Source of the DNA: Actinobaculum suis
GTDB lineage: Bacteria > Actinomycetota > Actinomycetes > Actinomycetales > Actinomycetaceae
Reading direction: 5' to 3'
DNA: 64,000 nt
NCBI RefSeq assembly: GCF_900102025.1
Contig: NZ_FNAU01000005.1
Span: forward strand, 78,168 to 142,167
Shown: positions 46,591 through 56,485 of the stretch, piece by piece
How positions within the stretch are numbered: the first letter of the stretch is position 1
Layout of the letters: every line of letters starts with the position of its first letter
The notes under the pieces: generated by a model
What the model was told of the DNA's origin: nothing
Seen by the model: only the letters and a program-made list of their open reading frames with translations
The model's database searches: none
Program-made: the position numbers and the translations under genes

Positions 46591-47493
46591 ATGAGTTTGG
46601 CACATCGTGCGCCGGTTGGCGCGATTACCCCCGGAAAGTTGTCCCCTAAGCGGTCGGTACCGCAGCATATTGAGCGCCCGGAATATATGTTCCATGATGG
46701 GCCCGAACAGGTGACAGCTTCCGATGTAAAAAGCGAAGAGACGATCGAAAAGATCCGGGAAGCGGGCACTATTGCAGCCGATGCCATGTATGAAGCCGCG
46801 AAAGTGATCGCTCCCGGGGTGACTACGGATGAACTAGACCGTATTGCTCACGAATACATGTGCGATCACGGCGCTTACCCTTCGTGCCTGGGCTATATGG
46901 GATTCCCGAAGTCTATTTGTACCTCCATCAATGAAGTGATTTGCCACGGGATTCCGGATTCGCGTCCGCTTGAAGAAGGCGACATTATCAACCTGGACGT
47001 CACGGCTTATAAGAACGGGGTGCACGGGGATACGAATGCTACTTTCCCGGTGGGTGAAGTAGATCCGGAATCCCAGCTGTTGATCGAGCGGACCGCGGAG
47101 GCTACTTTACGCGGCATTAAGGCGGCCAAACCGGGCCGGCAAGTCAATGTGATTGGCCGCGTGATCGAGGCTTACACTCGCCGTTTCGATTACGGCACCG
47201 TAGAAGATTTCACCGGGCATGGCGTGGGCGAAGCCTTCCATTCTGGGCTGATTATCCCGCACTATGATTCGGCTCCCCTATATGCGGATGTCATCCAAGA
47301 AAACATGGTGTTCACGGTAGAACCGATGATCACGCTGGGCACTATCGACTACGAGATTTGGGATGATAACTGGACTGCGGTAACCGCTGATCGCGGCCGT
47401 ACCGCCCAGTTCGAACACACGATAGTGGTACGCGAATCAGGCCCCGAAATCCTCACTTTGCCTTCGGATCCTAACGTCGGTTTGCGGCTATAA
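46591..47493 (+). CDS. map: Methionine aminopeptidase, type I
   Basis: It removes the initiator Met from new proteins; 300 residues. The five metal ligands are seen in [20 protein letters not shown] (two Asp), [10 protein letters not shown] (His), [10 protein letters not shown] (Glu) and AQFEHTIVV (Glu). The N-terminal extension with [17 protein letters not shown] resembles that of mycobacterial MetAP1c, which has a proline-rich ribosome-associated segment. The ATG at 46591 is favoured; an upstream ATG at 46579 has no ribosome site. RNase P RNA lies just downstream on the other strand. Confidence 0.93.
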   Translation: MSLAHRAPVGAITPGKLSPKRSVPQHIERPEYMFHDGPEQVTASDVKSEETIEKIREAGTIAADAMYEAAKVIAPGVTTDELDRIAHEYMCDHGAYPSCLGYMGFPKSICTSINEVICHGIPDSRPLEEGDIINLDVTAYKNGVHGDTNATFPVGEVDPESQLLIERTAEATLRGIKAAKPGRQVNVIGRVIEAYTRRFDYGTVEDFTGHGVGEAFHSGLIIPHYDSAPLYADVIQENMVFTVEPMITLGTIDYEIWDDNWTAVTADRGRTAQFEHTIVVRESGPEILTLPSDPNVGLRL

Positions 47494-47542
47494 ATACCTG
47501 AGCTTGCGGCGGTGTAAGCCTGCGCAAAACCAAGTTTTACGC

Positions 47543-47690
47543 TGCCGGTAACGCGGGCAATGCCGGTAACGCGGGCAATGCGGGTTGCCGAGCCGCAGCT
47601 CGCAATGCAGATGCTACTGGCAGGGCGGGCTTGGCGAGTTTGCCGAGTTTGCCGAGCGAGGCAAGCGAAGCAAGCAAGGTAGGCGTGGCG
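47543..47690. repeat. 18-bp duplication and GCAAG/GCCGAG repeats between map and rnpB
   Basis: TGCCGGTAACGCGGGCAA occurs at 47543 and 47561 exactly. Then GTTTGCCGAG (47640-47655) and AAGCGAAGCAAGC follow. The gap lies between the map stop and the 3' end of rnpB. Confidence 0.8.
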
Positions 47691-47698
47691 GGTTTGCC

Positions 47699-48090
47699 GC
47701 GAAAGAGCCAGCCTGTACGCCGGGTTCTGTACCGGGTAGATATTGGCGCCAAGCGCTTATATCTACCCGGTGGCGACCATCCATCTACGTGACTCGTTGC
47801 CGTGCCACTGCTCGCGCCGTAGCGCTGTAGCGATCCACCCGCGCGCTCGGCGGGATACCTCGAATGCGCGCTGCCTGATCTTGCTCCCGGTGGGGCTTGC
47901 CGTGCCAGCGCCGTCACCGGCGCCGCGGTGGTCTCTTACACCACCTTTTCACCCTTACCTTGCGGCGGTTTCTTTTCTGTGGCGCTTTCCCGCGGGTCAC
48001 CCCGGGTGGGTGTTACCCACCACCGTTCCCTGTGGAGCCCGGACGTTCCTCGGTGCTTACGCAACGCGGCCGCCCAGCTGGCTCTTTCGC
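47699..48090 (-). ncRNA. rnpB: RNase P RNA (class A)
   Basis: The catalytic RNA that matures tRNA 5' ends. Conserved sites on the minus strand are GAGGAACGTCCGGGCTCC (about 48051-48034) near the 5' end, and ACAGAACCCGGC (47730-47719) near the 3' end. The outer helix P1 is a perfect 14-bp pairing, GCGAAAGAGCCAGC at 48090-48077 with GCTGGCTCTTTCGC at 47712-47699, which sets both ends. The core also has GGTAAGGGTGAAAAGG and a GTAAGAG loop. The length, about 390 nt, is usual for actinobacteria. Open frames across this stretch are spurious. Confidence 0.93.
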
Positions 48091-48326
48091 GATCTCCCAT
48101 TCTACACGTTTTCCGCCCTGCACCATAAACGAGGCTATCGGGCGATGCGCCGTCTAGATTCGTCACCGTTCACGCACCGGCACCCACGTGCGCTAACTTA
48201 GAACCGCCACCGCTCACGCGACGCCGAGGGCCGCCACCGCCCGTGCGCCGCTGCCCCTATCGCCCGCGCGCCGCTACCCCGGCACCGCCACCGGCCACGC
48301 GCACTACATCAGAGTTTTTCGCGAAT

Positions 48327-48424
48327 CCCTAGTCCCTCGTCCTTAGTTCCCCGTCCCTTGTTCCCCGTCCTTAGTTCCCCGTCCTTAGTTCCCCGTCCCT
48401 AGTTCCTCGTTTCTAGTTGCTTGC
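48327..48424 (-). repeat. 14-bp tandem array (7 units) spanning the permease stop codon
   Basis: Units begin at 48327, 48341, 48355, 48369, 48383, 48397 and 48411, with core CCTTAGTTCCCCGT. On the minus strand the permease ends ACG-AGG-AAC-TAG, which is itself a unit. Stop-complement triplets recur at 48399 (the true stop), 48385, 48371, 48343 and 48329; the one at 48357 is lost. The unit at 48411 lies in the coding end. Confidence 0.93.
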
Positions 48425-49793
48425 GCCCGCGCCTTTCGCGCAACAGCGTAAAACCGCAGATTCCGATCACCCAGAGGCCTGCCAGCACAAGGCCGATTCG
48501 GGTTTCTTCGAAGTAGCCGAGCAGTACCACCATGAGTCCGAAAAACACGAGCGCAGCCACTGCCGAAACCCGCCCACCCGGAACAGGGAAAGTGGAAGCG
48601 GCGCGCAACTTTGGATATTTCACCGCGTAGCGCAGGTAGGAGATAACAACCATCGACCATACGAACATGAACAGCATGGATGCCATCGTGGTCACGAACT
48701 CGAAGGCGCGCGATACGGAATCTCCCATCGCCATAAGGACGATCCCAGAAAGTAGGAACAAGCAGGAAGAGGCCAGTGCGTTTACCGGTACGCCGTGGTG
48801 GGAAAGCCGCGCAAATATGCCTGGTGCCTGCCCTTGATTGGCCAGGCCGTAGAGCATGCGCGAAGTCGAATAGATCCCGGAATTGGCCGAACTCATGGCC
48901 GAGGTGATCACCACGAGGTTTACGATAGAAGCTGCGGCCGGTAATCCCACTTGCGTATACATGGTGACGAAAGGCGAAACTTCCGGGTCGATCGTGTTCC
49001 ACGGGTTGACCATCATGATTACGGTAAGCGCGCCGATATAGAAAAGCAGGATGCGCACGGGCACGGAATTGATCGCCCGCGGGAGCGTGTGGGCCGGATT
49101 AGCAGTTTCTGCCACGGTTGCGCCCACGAGTTCAATCCCCACAAACGCAAAAATCGCGATTTGGAAACCGCGGCAAAAACCTGCAAAGCCATTGGGGAAA
49201 ATACCTCCGTAATTCCACAGGTTAGATACCGCCGAATGCGTGCCATTGGGGTTCTCGTGCGCCGTCGCCACCATGATCAGACCGGTAACGATGAGGGCTC
49301 CGATCGCCACGATTTTGATCATGGAGAACCAGAATTCTAGTTCTCCGAAGGCCTTCACCGTTACCACGTTGAGTAAGAAAAGGGCGATGGTAACGCCGAC
49401 GACGGGTATCCAGGGCGAAAGATCGGGCCACCAGAACCAGAAGTAACCCGTGATGGCGATAACGTCTGCGATTCCGCACACGATCCAACACAGCCAGTAC
49501 GTCCAACTCACCGCAATGCCGGCCCAGCGGCCCAGCTGCCCACCCACAATGTCGGAGAACGTGCCAGCGCCAGGGAAGGCGAGGAATAGTTCGCCCATGC
49601 ACCGCATAAAAATAAACAAGGCGGCGCCGATCAGGGCATATACCAGGAGTATTGAGGGACCGGCCAACGAGATCGCTCTTCCCGACCCCATAAAAAGTCC
49701 GGTACCGATAGCACCACCTATGGCAATGAGCTGCACATGGCGGTTTTGTAAATCTTTACGTAAACCTGAAGTATTATTGTTGCTTTTATTCAT
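48399..49793 (-). CDS. Amino acid permease, APC family
   Basis: A 464-residue transporter with about 12 membrane helices. The start has the family signature LQNRHVQLIAIGGAIGTGLFMGSG in the first helix. CMGELFLAFPGAGTFSDIVG and FVGIELVGATVAETANP are the further conserved pieces, the second being typical of the AAT (AnsP/CycA/AroP/GabP) branch. It should import an amino acid with protons; closest are D-Ala/Gly/Ser or GABA types but specificity is not readable. RBS GAGGTGG precedes the ATG. The last codons are part of a 14-bp tandem array, so the KQLETRN tail may be a by-product of the repeat. Confidence 0.88.
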   Translation of the reverse strand: MNKSNNNTSGLRKDLQNRHVQLIAIGGAIGTGLFMGSGRAISLAGPSILLVYALIGAALFIFMRCMGELFLAFPGAGTFSDIVGGQLGRWAGIAVSWTYWLCWIVCGIADVIAITGYFWFWWPDLSPWIPVVGVTIALFLLNVVTVKAFGELEFWFSMIKIVAIGALIVTGLIMVATAHENPNGTHSAVSNLWNYGGIFPNGFAGFCRGFQIAIFAFVGIELVGATVAETANPAHTLPRAINSVPVRILLFYIGALTVIMMVNPWNTIDPEVSPFVTMYTQVGLPAAASIVNLVVITSAMSSANSGIYSTSRMLYGLANQGQAPGIFARLSHHGVPVNALASSCLFLLSGIVLMAMGDSVSRAFEFVTTMASMLFMFVWSMVVISYLRYAVKYPKLRAASTFPVPGGRVSAVAALVFFGLMVVLLGYFEETRIGLVLAGLWVIGICGFTLLRERRGRKQLETRN

Positions 49794-49904
49794 GGAACCA
49801 CCTCGTTCAATGCGGGATAAATTACCACACGCAACGTGCTTCCAGAAATACGTCTCCGTTTGCGGACAGTCCCAATAATTCTTTCTAGATTCTGTTACTA
49901 CCCT

Positions 49905-49966
49905 ATTATTGCCCGGTTATTGCCTGGTTATTGCCTGGTTAGGCATTTTCCGGGCATGTTTTTAGG
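49905..49966 (-). repeat. 11-bp tandem array with a stop in nearly every unit
   Basis: Stop-complement TTA lies at 49962 (the true stop of the coiled-coil protein), 49939, 49928, 49917 and 49906, with 11-bp steps in the last four. The unit is CCAGGCAATAA on the minus strand. The gap between the first two is 23 bp, two units plus one base. Confidence 0.85.
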
Positions 49967-50711
49967 CAGGGTTTGGTAAAGCCGTGTCGATAGGCACGAT
50001 AATGCAGTCGTATTCTTCCGCCAAGTAGATTTCATCGGCCGGCTTGTTTTTGATAGCTGCCACTTCCACCGGGGAGAGCCGCAAACCGCCGTCGGTACTA
50101 CCATCCGGGGCCATGGCCATCACGGTGTATCCGCCGCTGGCTACCGCGTGGTCATAAAGATTCTTGAGTGGGGCTGCCAAAGGTTCGTAGAGCGCATCAC
50201 GATGGCGGCGAATATCTGCTTGTTGGGATTGAATTTCGGCTACCACCGTTTCGAGTTTTTCCCGCTCGGCGGCGAGTTTTCCGGAAAGTGCCTGCAGTTT
50301 TTCCTGCCCTTGCGCCAGTGCCGTTTCTTCGTTTTCCACGGTTTCCAAAGCCGTAAATTCGGCTTCGGCTGCGCCGTCTAGGGCTTCCCGCAAGCTTGCC
50401 ATTTCCGCTTCCAAGGTCAACAAATCTCGGGAAGTGAGCCCCTCACCCGCATTGTATTTTGCTTCCCGGTCCGCGATTTGGGATTGCAGATCTGCCGAAC
50501 GTGCTTCGGCTTCCCGCAAATTTTTACGAGCCTGGGTAAGGCGAGTGCTGGTTGTCTGTACCTTCTCGCCTTGCCGGGCGGTCCCATTCATTAGTTTTGC
50601 CAGGTTTTCCCGCAAGGGATGTTTCTGGTTATTGCGTTCGAGCCGGTTAATTTGCGCATCCAGGCGCGCTACTTCCAGGAGCTGTAATTGGTCTTTCCGC
50701 GGTGCTTTCAT
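49962..50711 (-). CDS. Coiled-coil protein of the C4-zinc-ribbon family, zinc site lost (Rv2229c-like)
   Basis: A 249-residue protein. Residues about 10-185 are an almost continuous coiled coil, in the CT398/Rv2229c pattern (LQLLEVARLDAQINRLERNNQ, then LREAEARSADLQSQIADREAKYNAGEGLTSRDLLTLEAEMASLR). The C-terminus normally forms a C4 zinc ribbon with two Cys pairs. Here it reads GGLRLSPVEVAAIKNKPADEIYLAEEYDCIIVP, with the same backbone but only one Cys. It is downstream of the Nif3-like gene by 10 bp, as in Rv2230c-Rv2229c, supporting the identity. Confidence 0.82.
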   Translation of the reverse strand: MKAPRKDQLQLLEVARLDAQINRLERNNQKHPLRENLAKLMNGTARQGEKVQTTSTRLTQARKNLREAEARSADLQSQIADREAKYNAGEGLTSRDLLTLEAEMASLREALDGAAEAEFTALETVENEETALAQGQEKLQALSGKLAAEREKLETVVAEIQSQQADIRRHRDALYEPLAAPLKNLYDHAVASGGYTVMAMAPDGSTDGGLRLSPVEVAAIKNKPADEIYLAEEYDCIIVPIDTALPNPA

Positions 50712-50721
50712 AGTCTTAAGG

Positions 50722-51522
50722 CTAGCCGATAGTGGATTTGCGAACGGCTATATTCCAGGCGTCGGTGGGAATTGTGGAAACGTAAGTTTGTAGTTCCGGT
50801 AGTTTTTCGGCCAGTGCTTCGCGCATGTATGCCAATAGTGGCCATTCACTAGCCCAGTGGGTGGCACAAATAAGCGCGCATCCATCATTCCACAGGTGAT
50901 CAGTGGCCGGGTGGTGGCGCAAATCCGCCGTAAAGTAGGCATCCGCGCCAGATGCTTGCGCGGCGGCAAGTAAAGAATCTCCCGAACCAGAACAGATGGC
51001 TAGGGTCTTGATTGGTTTTTCAGGATCGCCGGCCCCCAGAACGCCAGCTGGCACATCGGGCAGTTTTGCGGCGAAAGTTTTTACTAGGTGGCCGAATGGA
51101 ACCGGTGCCGGTAAGTCCCCGACCCCACCAATCCCGGTTTCCGGATCAAGCGGTTCCCTAATTTCCATGCCAACCAGTTCGGCCAGGGCACGAGTAGAAG
51201 CAGCTACATCGGCGTTGGTATGAGCCGCAAAGAGTGCCAGGCGGGAACGCACGGCGCGAGTAACCCAGCGGCCCTTCGCATTAGTTGCCGCCACTGAAGA
51301 AGTTCCGCGCAAGTAAAGCGGATGGTGGGTGATGAGCATATCTGCCCCGGCCGCAATTGCTTCTTCCACACTGGCGGCGCACGGATCAACGGCAAAATGC
51401 ACTTTTTGCACGGCATCTTCCGGAGCTCCCGCAATCAGCCCCACGCGATCCCAATCCGCCGCCGTTTCCGGCGGGAAAGCTTCATTCATGGCACGGCAAA
51501 CATCAGCAACGGTGTATCTCAT
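50722..51522 (-). CDS. Nif3-like dinuclear metal-centre protein (Rv2230c-like)
   Basis: A 266-residue protein of the Nif3/YbgI/DUF34 family, a putative metal-dependent hydrolase often fused to GTP cyclohydrolase-like roles. The visible ligands are ADMLITHHPLY (His-His), FAAHTNAD (His and Asp), and the C-terminal AICATHWASEWP in place of the usual (S/T)GH-xSE. The central insertion is the typical one. The ATG at 51522 is used; a GTG at 51528 is also in frame. The coiled-coil gene is 10 bp downstream and the two form an operon. Confidence 0.87.
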   Translation of the reverse strand: MRYTVADVCRAMNEAFPPETAADWDRVGLIAGAPEDAVQKVHFAVDPCAASVEEAIAAGADMLITHHPLYLRGTSSVAATNAKGRWVTRAVRSRLALFAAHTNADVAASTRALAELVGMEIREPLDPETGIGGVGDLPAPVPFGHLVKTFAAKLPDVPAGVLGAGDPEKPIKTLAICSGSGDSLLAAAQASGADAYFTADLRHHPATDHLWNDGCALICATHWASEWPLLAYMREALAEKLPELQTYVSTIPTDAWNIAVRKSTIG

Positions 51523-51645
51523 ACCCACAAAGCTACCCTATGGGGCACTTTCCAGCCCGGGCAGGGCACACATTTCCCGTTTTCGCAGGTTGGAAGGCTT
51601 GCAGGCCGGAAAGGTACGGGCCCCGTGACTTGTTTTCGCCGCCCT

Positions 51646-51692
51646 TTAGCGGCACTTTTTAGGCGCACTTTTATGCGCAGCATTTTATGCGC
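51646..51692 (-). repeat. 12-14-bp tandem array carrying the GCA-TAA end four times
   Basis: Stop-complement TTA at 51685 (the true stop), 51671, 51659 and 51646. The minus-strand units read TGCGCATAAAA, TGCGCATAAAA, TGCGCCTAAAAA and TGCCGCTAAAGG. Steps are 14, 12 and 13 bp. Confidence 0.82.
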
Positions 51693-52080
51693 ACATCGGT
51701 CCGTCGCAGCCGGCACTGATTGGCGCAAAACCTGCGGTGAGCGGGAGGGAATCAATATTCGAATGGTCAAAGTGGAAAACGGGCCCGCGGCTACGTAATT
51801 CCACTTCCGGTTCGGTTTCGCTTGCCCCACCACGGACCAATAGCGCCGCTTGCTGAAGCGCGGCCGGGGCCGGATTTTCCGTCGTGGTGATTTCTAGGCC
51901 CAGCTTTTCTAGTACTTCGGTGAGCTTGGCGTGCACGGTAACGACGTCGTCGAACGGGAAAAGTGGGACCAGGGCGTGCGAAACCGCGATAAGCACCTGG
52001 CGGTTTTCTTTTTCCCGGCAGTCGTACGTGTACACGCGAGAAACTTCCGGGCTGGTGAGAGCAATATTGTACGTGGCCAC
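51685..52080 (-). CDS. Conserved protein of unknown function
   Basis: A 131-residue protein from the GTG at 52080, which has GAAAGGAT upstream; the frame opens 16 residues earlier with no signal. The sequence has VATYNIALTSPEVSRVYTYDCREKENRQVLIAVSHALVPLFPFDDVVTVHAKLTEVLEKLGLEI, an alpha/beta pattern, then a loop-rich tail ending CDGPMCA. No family is recognised. It lies between the tRNA-Val gene and the Nif3-like gene, 162 bp upstream of the latter. The final codons and stop are repeated downstream. Confidence 0.6.
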   Translation of the reverse strand: MATYNIALTSPEVSRVYTYDCREKENRQVLIAVSHALVPLFPFDDVVTVHAKLTEVLEKLGLEITTTENPAPAALQQAALLVRGGASETEPEVELRSRGPVFHFDHSNIDSLPLTAGFAPISAGCDGPMCA

Positions 52081-52189
52081 GGTGATCCTTTCGCTTCTGG
52101 GATGCTCGCGCACGGCCGCGCCGAGCATAACCTTCGCAACGCAATATCTAGTTTACGTCCAACATGCCGGTGCAAGGGCCGAAACCCGC

Positions 52190-52224
52190 AACACAAAAAG
52201 AACAAAGGCCCGCCGAAGCGGGCC
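52190..52224 (-). terminator. Terminator after tRNA-Val
   Basis: Stem GGCCCGC / GCGGGCC with a 4-nt loop, followed on the minus strand by TTTGTTCTTTTTGTG. It begins 22 bp past the tRNA end. Confidence 0.88.
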
Positions 52225-52246
52225 GATTCATATCGAGTAAATAAAA

Positions 52247-52323
52247 TGGTGGGCCCGGAGGGACTCGAACCCCCGACCTCTTGGGTGTAAACCAAGCGCT
52301 CTAACCAGCTGAGCTACAGGCCC
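52247..52323 (-). tRNA. tRNA-Val (anticodon TAC)
   Basis: A cloverleaf of 77 nt with encoded CCA. The acceptor stem pairs GGGCCTG with CGGGCCC (one G-T). The D arm is AGCTCAGCTGGTTAGAGC, the anticodon arm CTTGG-TTTACAC-CCAAG with TAC, and the T arm GGGGGTTCGAGTCCC. Confidence 0.96.
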
Positions 52324-52401
52324 CTATGCTTTTATAAGTTTTTGTTCCTCGCGCCAGCGGGGAGCCGGCCACGAGCACCAGTAAATAGTACCTGATATTT
52401 T

Positions 52402-52450
52402 GCAAATAAAACGGGGCGTGGCGTGTGCGATAGGCAACGCCACACCCCGT
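52402..52450 (-). terminator. Terminator of the DUF3052 gene
   Basis: Arms ACGGGGTGTGGCG and CGCCACGCCCCGT pair (one mismatch) around a 14-nt loop and are followed on the minus strand by TTTTATTTG. Confidence 0.88.
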
Positions 52451-52483
52451 GTCCGACATTCTTGCGTGAGTGAAACGAGTGTG

Positions 52484-52882
52484 TTAGAAGCTAAAACCCG
52501 CCGCGGTTAGTTTCACCGCCGTCCATTCTGTACCTGCCGAGGCCGATGTGGTTGCCTGCAAACCAGCAGTATCTGCGGCTTCTTCAATACTCTCGTGAGC
52601 TACCGCAAATTCACTGCGCGGGCCGGGCACAAATAGCCAGCACGTCGCTTGGTCTGAATCGAAATTCGCCTTGATATCTAGCAAGTAATCCGTGAGATCA
52701 TCGGTATCCCCATCATCTGATCTCCACCATGCGATGGCGCCGTCAACGGTATCGGGGTAATCCTCATCAACGAGCTCCCCACCGATGGCGGTCTCGATTT
52801 CCTTGCGAATTTCCTGGGCTACGTCCTCGTCGTAACCGAACTCCTGAATTACGTTTCCTTTCCGGAAACCGAACGATGTCAT
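52484..52882 (-). CDS. DUF3052 family protein (Rv2239c-like)
   Basis: A 132-residue acidic protein. The start FGFRKGNVIQEFGYDEDVAQEIRKEIE and the later VDGAIAWWRSDDGDTDDLTDYLLDIKANFDSDQATCWLFVPGP follow the DUF3052 pattern. The C-terminal AVAHESIEEAADTAGLQATTSASAG completes it. It is found widely in actinobacteria, divergent from aceE as Rv2239c is near Rv2241. The function is unknown. The intervening 260 bp should contain both promoters. It ends in a strong terminator. Confidence 0.88.
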   Translation of the reverse strand: MTSFGFRKGNVIQEFGYDEDVAQEIRKEIETAIGGELVDEDYPDTVDGAIAWWRSDDGDTDDLTDYLLDIKANFDSDQATCWLFVPGPRSEFAVAHESIEEAADTAGLQATTSASAGTEWTAVKLTAAGFSF

Positions 52883-53143
52883 GTCTTCACTTCACCGCAT
52901 TGGCGCCGTTTTTTCAAGTTCAAAACGCTAATTTTGGGAAATCTCTCCGCGCGTCGCCACTAATCGGCGTTTCGCCTTATCTTCTCTGGATAAAAAATAG
53001 TGAGACCTTCGTCCGCTTTGCCTCGCAGAGTGGGCGTGGCATCGGTTACAGAGATAAGATGGAAGAGTTCAGTTCTGCGCCTCACTAGGGTTCCACAAGA
53101 ACTCGTACAATGCGCGGATTTCCAACGATTCGAGGGAGTTTCT

Positions 53144-55897
53144 GTGAGTGATAAGCAACAGAGTGCTCATATGATCAATGGGCAGCTAAGCCAGATCCCT
53201 GATACGGACCCGGAAGAAACCCGGGAATGGCTAGATTCGGTCGATGACCTGATTGATACCAACGGCAATGAGCGTGCTCGTTTCCTGCTTGGCACCATGG
53301 AAGAACACGCACGGGGGCGCGGAGTTAGCATTCCGCCCGAACTCACCACCCCGTATATCAACACGATTCCGGCGAGTGCCGAACCAGAATACCCAGGAGA
53401 TGAAGAACTGGAGCGCCAGTTCCGGATGTGGACGCGGTGGAATGCGGCCGTTATGGTCACCCGCGCGCAACGGCCGGGCGTGGGGGTAGGTGGGCATATT
53501 TCTTCCTACGCCGCCCAGGCCACTCTCTACGAAGTTGGGCAAAACCACTTCTTCCGCGGGCCTGATGCGCCCGGCGGCGGGGATCAAGTGTTCTTCCAAG
53601 GTCATTCCAGCCCCGGTAACTACGCGCGTGCCTATTTGGAAGGGCGCCTTACCGAAGCGGATCTGGATTCCTTCCGGCAAGAAGCTAGCCGGCCTTCCGG
53701 CGGGCGCGGGCTTCCTTCCTACCCGCACCCGCATCAGATGCAAGATTTCTGGCAGTTCCCCACGGTTTCTTTGGGCATTGGCCCGGCCACTTCGATTTAC
53801 CAGGCGTGGTTCAACCGCTACCTGCACGAACGCGGTATTAAAGATACTTCTGACCAGCACGTGTGGGCTTTCGTGGGCGACGGCGAAATGGACGAACCCG
53901 AATCGCGCGGGATGCTCCAGCTCGCGGCCTACCAGAAGCTCGATAATCTCACCTGGGTGGTGAACTGCAACCTGCAGCGTTTGGACGGGCCGGTACGTGG
54001 TAACGGTTCGATCGTGCAAGAGCTGGAAGCCTTCTTCAAGGGCGCCGGTTGGAACGTGATCAAAGTACTGTGGGGCCGCGAATGGGATCCGCTCCTAGCG
54101 GCTGATAAGGAACACGCTTTAGTAGACCTCATGGGTTCTACGCTCGACGGCGATTATCAGGGATTCAAGGCTAATGACGGCGCGTATGTGCGCAATAACT
54201 TCTTTGGCCGTGATCCGCGCACCAAGGCACTCGTTGCCGATATGAGTGACGATCAGATCTGGGCGCTGCGCCGCGGCGGGCATGATTCCCACAAGATCTA
54301 CGCTGCTTACCGCGCGGCTTTGGCCCACAAGGGCCAGCCCACGGTTATCTTGGCACAAACGGTGAAGGGCTACGATCTGGGTACCGCGTTCGCGGGTCGT
54401 AATTCCAACCACCAGATGAAGAAGCTCAACAGTGCTGATCTGAAGCTGCTCCGGGATACTACGGGCGTGCCGATTGAAGATTCGCAGCTCGAAAATCCCT
54501 ACGCAGCGCCGTATTACAAGCCGCCGGAAGATCACCCGGCAATGGTGTACATGCGCGAACATCGCGCCCAGCTGGGTGGAGATATTCCGCAGCGCCGCGT
54601 GCATCAAGGTGGCATTCAGATGCCTAAGGAGAAGCCTTTCGAATCGATGAAGAAGGGCTCGGGCAAGCAAAAGGTAGCCACCACGATGGCTCTGGTGCGT
54701 TTGCTCAAGGACCTCATCCGCGATAAGAACTTCGGTTACCGCTTGGTGCCGATTGTTCCCGATGAGGCACGTACCTTCGGCATGGATTCCATGTTCCCCT
54801 CGCAGAAGATCTTCAATACCCTCGGCCAGAACTACACGGCTGTGGATCATGACATGTTGCTCTCCTACAAGGAATCTACGCAGGGGCAACTGTTGCACAC
54901 GGGTATCACGGAAGCAGGTTCGGTAGCGGCCTACACCGCGGCCGGCACTTCCTATTCCGTGCATGACCTGCCTATGATTCCCTTCTACATCTTCTACTCG
55001 ATGTTTGGGTTCCAGCGCACCGGCGATCAGTTCTGGGCCGCCACAGATGCACTGGCGCGCGGCTTCATTATTGGGGCTACCGCGGGGCGGACCACCCTCA
55101 CCGGGGAAGGCTCCCAGCACATGGATGGCCATTCGCCGGTGATCGCTTCCACCAACCCTTCCGTAATCATTTACGACCCGGCCTACGCCTACGAAATCGG
55201 GCATATCTTCAAGGATGGCCTGGTGCGTATGTACGGGGACGGTTCTGATGGGCGCGACCAAAACGTCCAGTACTACCTCACGGTTTACAATGAGCCGATC
55301 CACCAGCCGGCGGAACCGGAAAACGTGGACGTGGAAGGCATTATCAAGGGTATCTACAAGCTGGAAGATGCCGATGGGCTGGGTGGGCCACGGGTGAACC
55401 TGCTGGCTTCCGGCGTCGGCGTACCGTGGGCACGCGAAGCCAAGAAGATGTTGCGCCGCGACTGGGGCGTAGACGCCACCGTATGGTCCGTCACTTCCTG
55501 GTATGAACTGCGCCGCGACGGCCTGGAGACCAATGAATACAACTACCTGCACCCCACCGAGCAGCCGCGCGAAGCCTACGTGACGGCGAAGCTGAAGAAC
55601 GAGCAGGGTCCCTTCATTGCCACCTCCGATTTCGAACACCAGGTACAAGATTCGATCCGCGAATGGGTACCCGGCCAGTACGAAACCCTGGGGGCGAACG
55701 GCGTCGGTATTTCCGATACGCGCCCTGCCGCCCGCCGCTACTTCAAGATCGACGACGCCACCATGGTGGTCCGCGCGCTGTACGCGCTGGCTAAGAACGG
55801 GCAGATTGACCGTTCCGTGGTTCAGCAAGCAATCGAGAAGTACGACATCAACAACCCGCAAGCCGCCGAACCGGTACCGGATAACGATCCGGAATAA
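53144..55897 (+). CDS. aceE: Pyruvate dehydrogenase E1 component, homodimeric
   Basis: The thiamine-diphosphate E1 that decarboxylates pyruvate and reductively acetylates the lipoyl groups of E2; 917 residues. The ThDP fold is [30 protein letters not shown], with the GDG and NCNLQ ends. The active-site regions [20 protein letters not shown] and [12 protein letters not shown] are typical of the homodimeric enterobacterial/actinobacterial type. The GTG at 53144 has GAGGGAG upstream, and the encoded [10 protein letters not shown] is a natural start. Its E2 and E3 are 24 kb away (29299 and 27842). Position matches Rv2241. Confidence 0.95.
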   Translation: MSDKQQSAHMINGQLSQIPDTDPEETREWLDSVDDLIDTNGNERARFLLGTMEEHARGRGVSIPPELTTPYINTIPASAEPEYPGDEELERQFRMWTRWNAAVMVTRAQRPGVGVGGHISSYAAQATLYEVGQNHFFRGPDAPGGGDQVFFQGHSSPGNYARAYLEGRLTEADLDSFRQEASRPSGGRGLPSYPHPHQMQDFWQFPTVSLGIGPATSIYQAWFNRYLHERGIKDTSDQHVWAFVGDGEMDEPESRGMLQLAAYQKLDNLTWVVNCNLQRLDGPVRGNGSIVQELEAFFKGAGWNVIKVLWGREWDPLLAADKEHALVDLMGSTLDGDYQGFKANDGAYVRNNFFGRDPRTKALVADMSDDQIWALRRGGHDSHKIYAAYRAALAHKGQPTVILAQTVKGYDLGTAFAGRNSNHQMKKLNSADLKLLRDTTGVPIEDSQLENPYAAPYYKPPEDHPAMVYMREHRAQLGGDIPQRRVHQGGIQMPKEKPFESMKKGSGKQKVATTMALVRLLKDLIRDKNFGYRLVPIVPDEARTFGMDSMFPSQKIFNTLGQNYTAVDHDMLLSYKESTQGQLLHTGITEAGSVAAYTAAGTSYSVHDLPMIPFYIFYSMFGFQRTGDQFWAATDALARGFIIGATAGRTTLTGEGSQHMDGHSPVIASTNPSVIIYDPAYAYEIGHIFKDGLVRMYGDGSDGRDQNVQYYLTVYNEPIHQPAEPENVDVEGIIKGIYKLEDADGLGGPRVNLLASGVGVPWAREAKKMLRRDWGVDATVWSVTSWYELRRDGLETNEYNYLHPTEQPREAYVTAKLKNEQGPFIATSDFEHQVQDSIREWVPGQYETLGANGVGISDTRPAARRYFKIDDATMVVRALYALAKNGQIDRSVVQQAIEKYDINNPQAAEPVPDNDPE

Positions 55898-55904
55898 GTT
55901 CGCC

Positions 55905-55940
55905 GTGTGGCAGGATCCCCTGCCACACCGCGGGGTTTCC
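55905..55940 (+). terminator. Terminator of aceE
   Basis: Perfect 10-bp stem GTGTGGCAGG / CCTGCCACAC with a 4-nt loop, 7 bp past the stop. The following CGCGGGGTTTCC is not a strong T-run. Confidence 0.65.
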
Positions 55941-56485
55941 GCTTCGCGCTAAGCAACTCGTAGTTTGCAATTAGCGCGGCACTGTAACCTCCAAGCAACC
56001 GCCGGTTTTCCCTTCCGCTTCCCACTCCGAACTAGTCAGAACTTACTAGTACTAGCGAGAACTAGACAGAAACTAGTGCGAGCTACTCAGAGCTAGACAG
56101 AAACTAGTTACTCAGAGTGCGGAGCAGGTATGGAAGACCGGCGGTTTTCTATGCCTACCTATTTACCGCTATGCGCCCGCCGCATGTTCCACCTCACGCA
56201 AGGTGAATTTGGGCAGGGTTTTTCCTCGTAATTTGCCGCATTAGCAGGGGTAATGATGTTGTGAGCGAAATTTACGGGTAGAGACATCTGTCTTTCACGC
56301 GTAGGCTAACCGAGCGGTCTTCGCGCTCTGCTAGCCATACTCACGCTGTACAAAAACGCTAGCTTTGCGCCGACCACGGGCGTGTGGAGCTGCTAGGCGC
56401 ACGCGCGGTACAACGCTAACGCTCGCTGCGTAGCCCTGCTTACTCGCCGCCCCGCAGGAGCGGATCTACAAGGTGAAAGGCTTAG
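55941..56485. other. Long gene-free gap with CTAG-rich repeats before the ABC exporter
   Basis: Between about 56030 and 56118 there are imperfect repeats of GAACTAGACAGAAACTAGT and AGCTACTCAGAGC. The remaining 370 bp up to the start at 56486 has no open frame worth naming, and may be a long leader or contain an unrecognised RNA. Stretches such as GGGTAGAGACATCTGTCTTTC look unstructured. Confidence 0.6.

Noticed and set aside
47537..48201. Open frames on both strands across the map-rnpB region
   Set aside because: They cover RNase P RNA and low-complexity repeats; conserved RNA motifs and a 14-bp P1 helix explain the sequence.
53000..53143. 48-codon upstream extension of aceE
   Set aside because: It starts without a ribosome site and crosses the promoter region; the GTG at 53144 has GAGGGAG and begins the conserved N-terminus.
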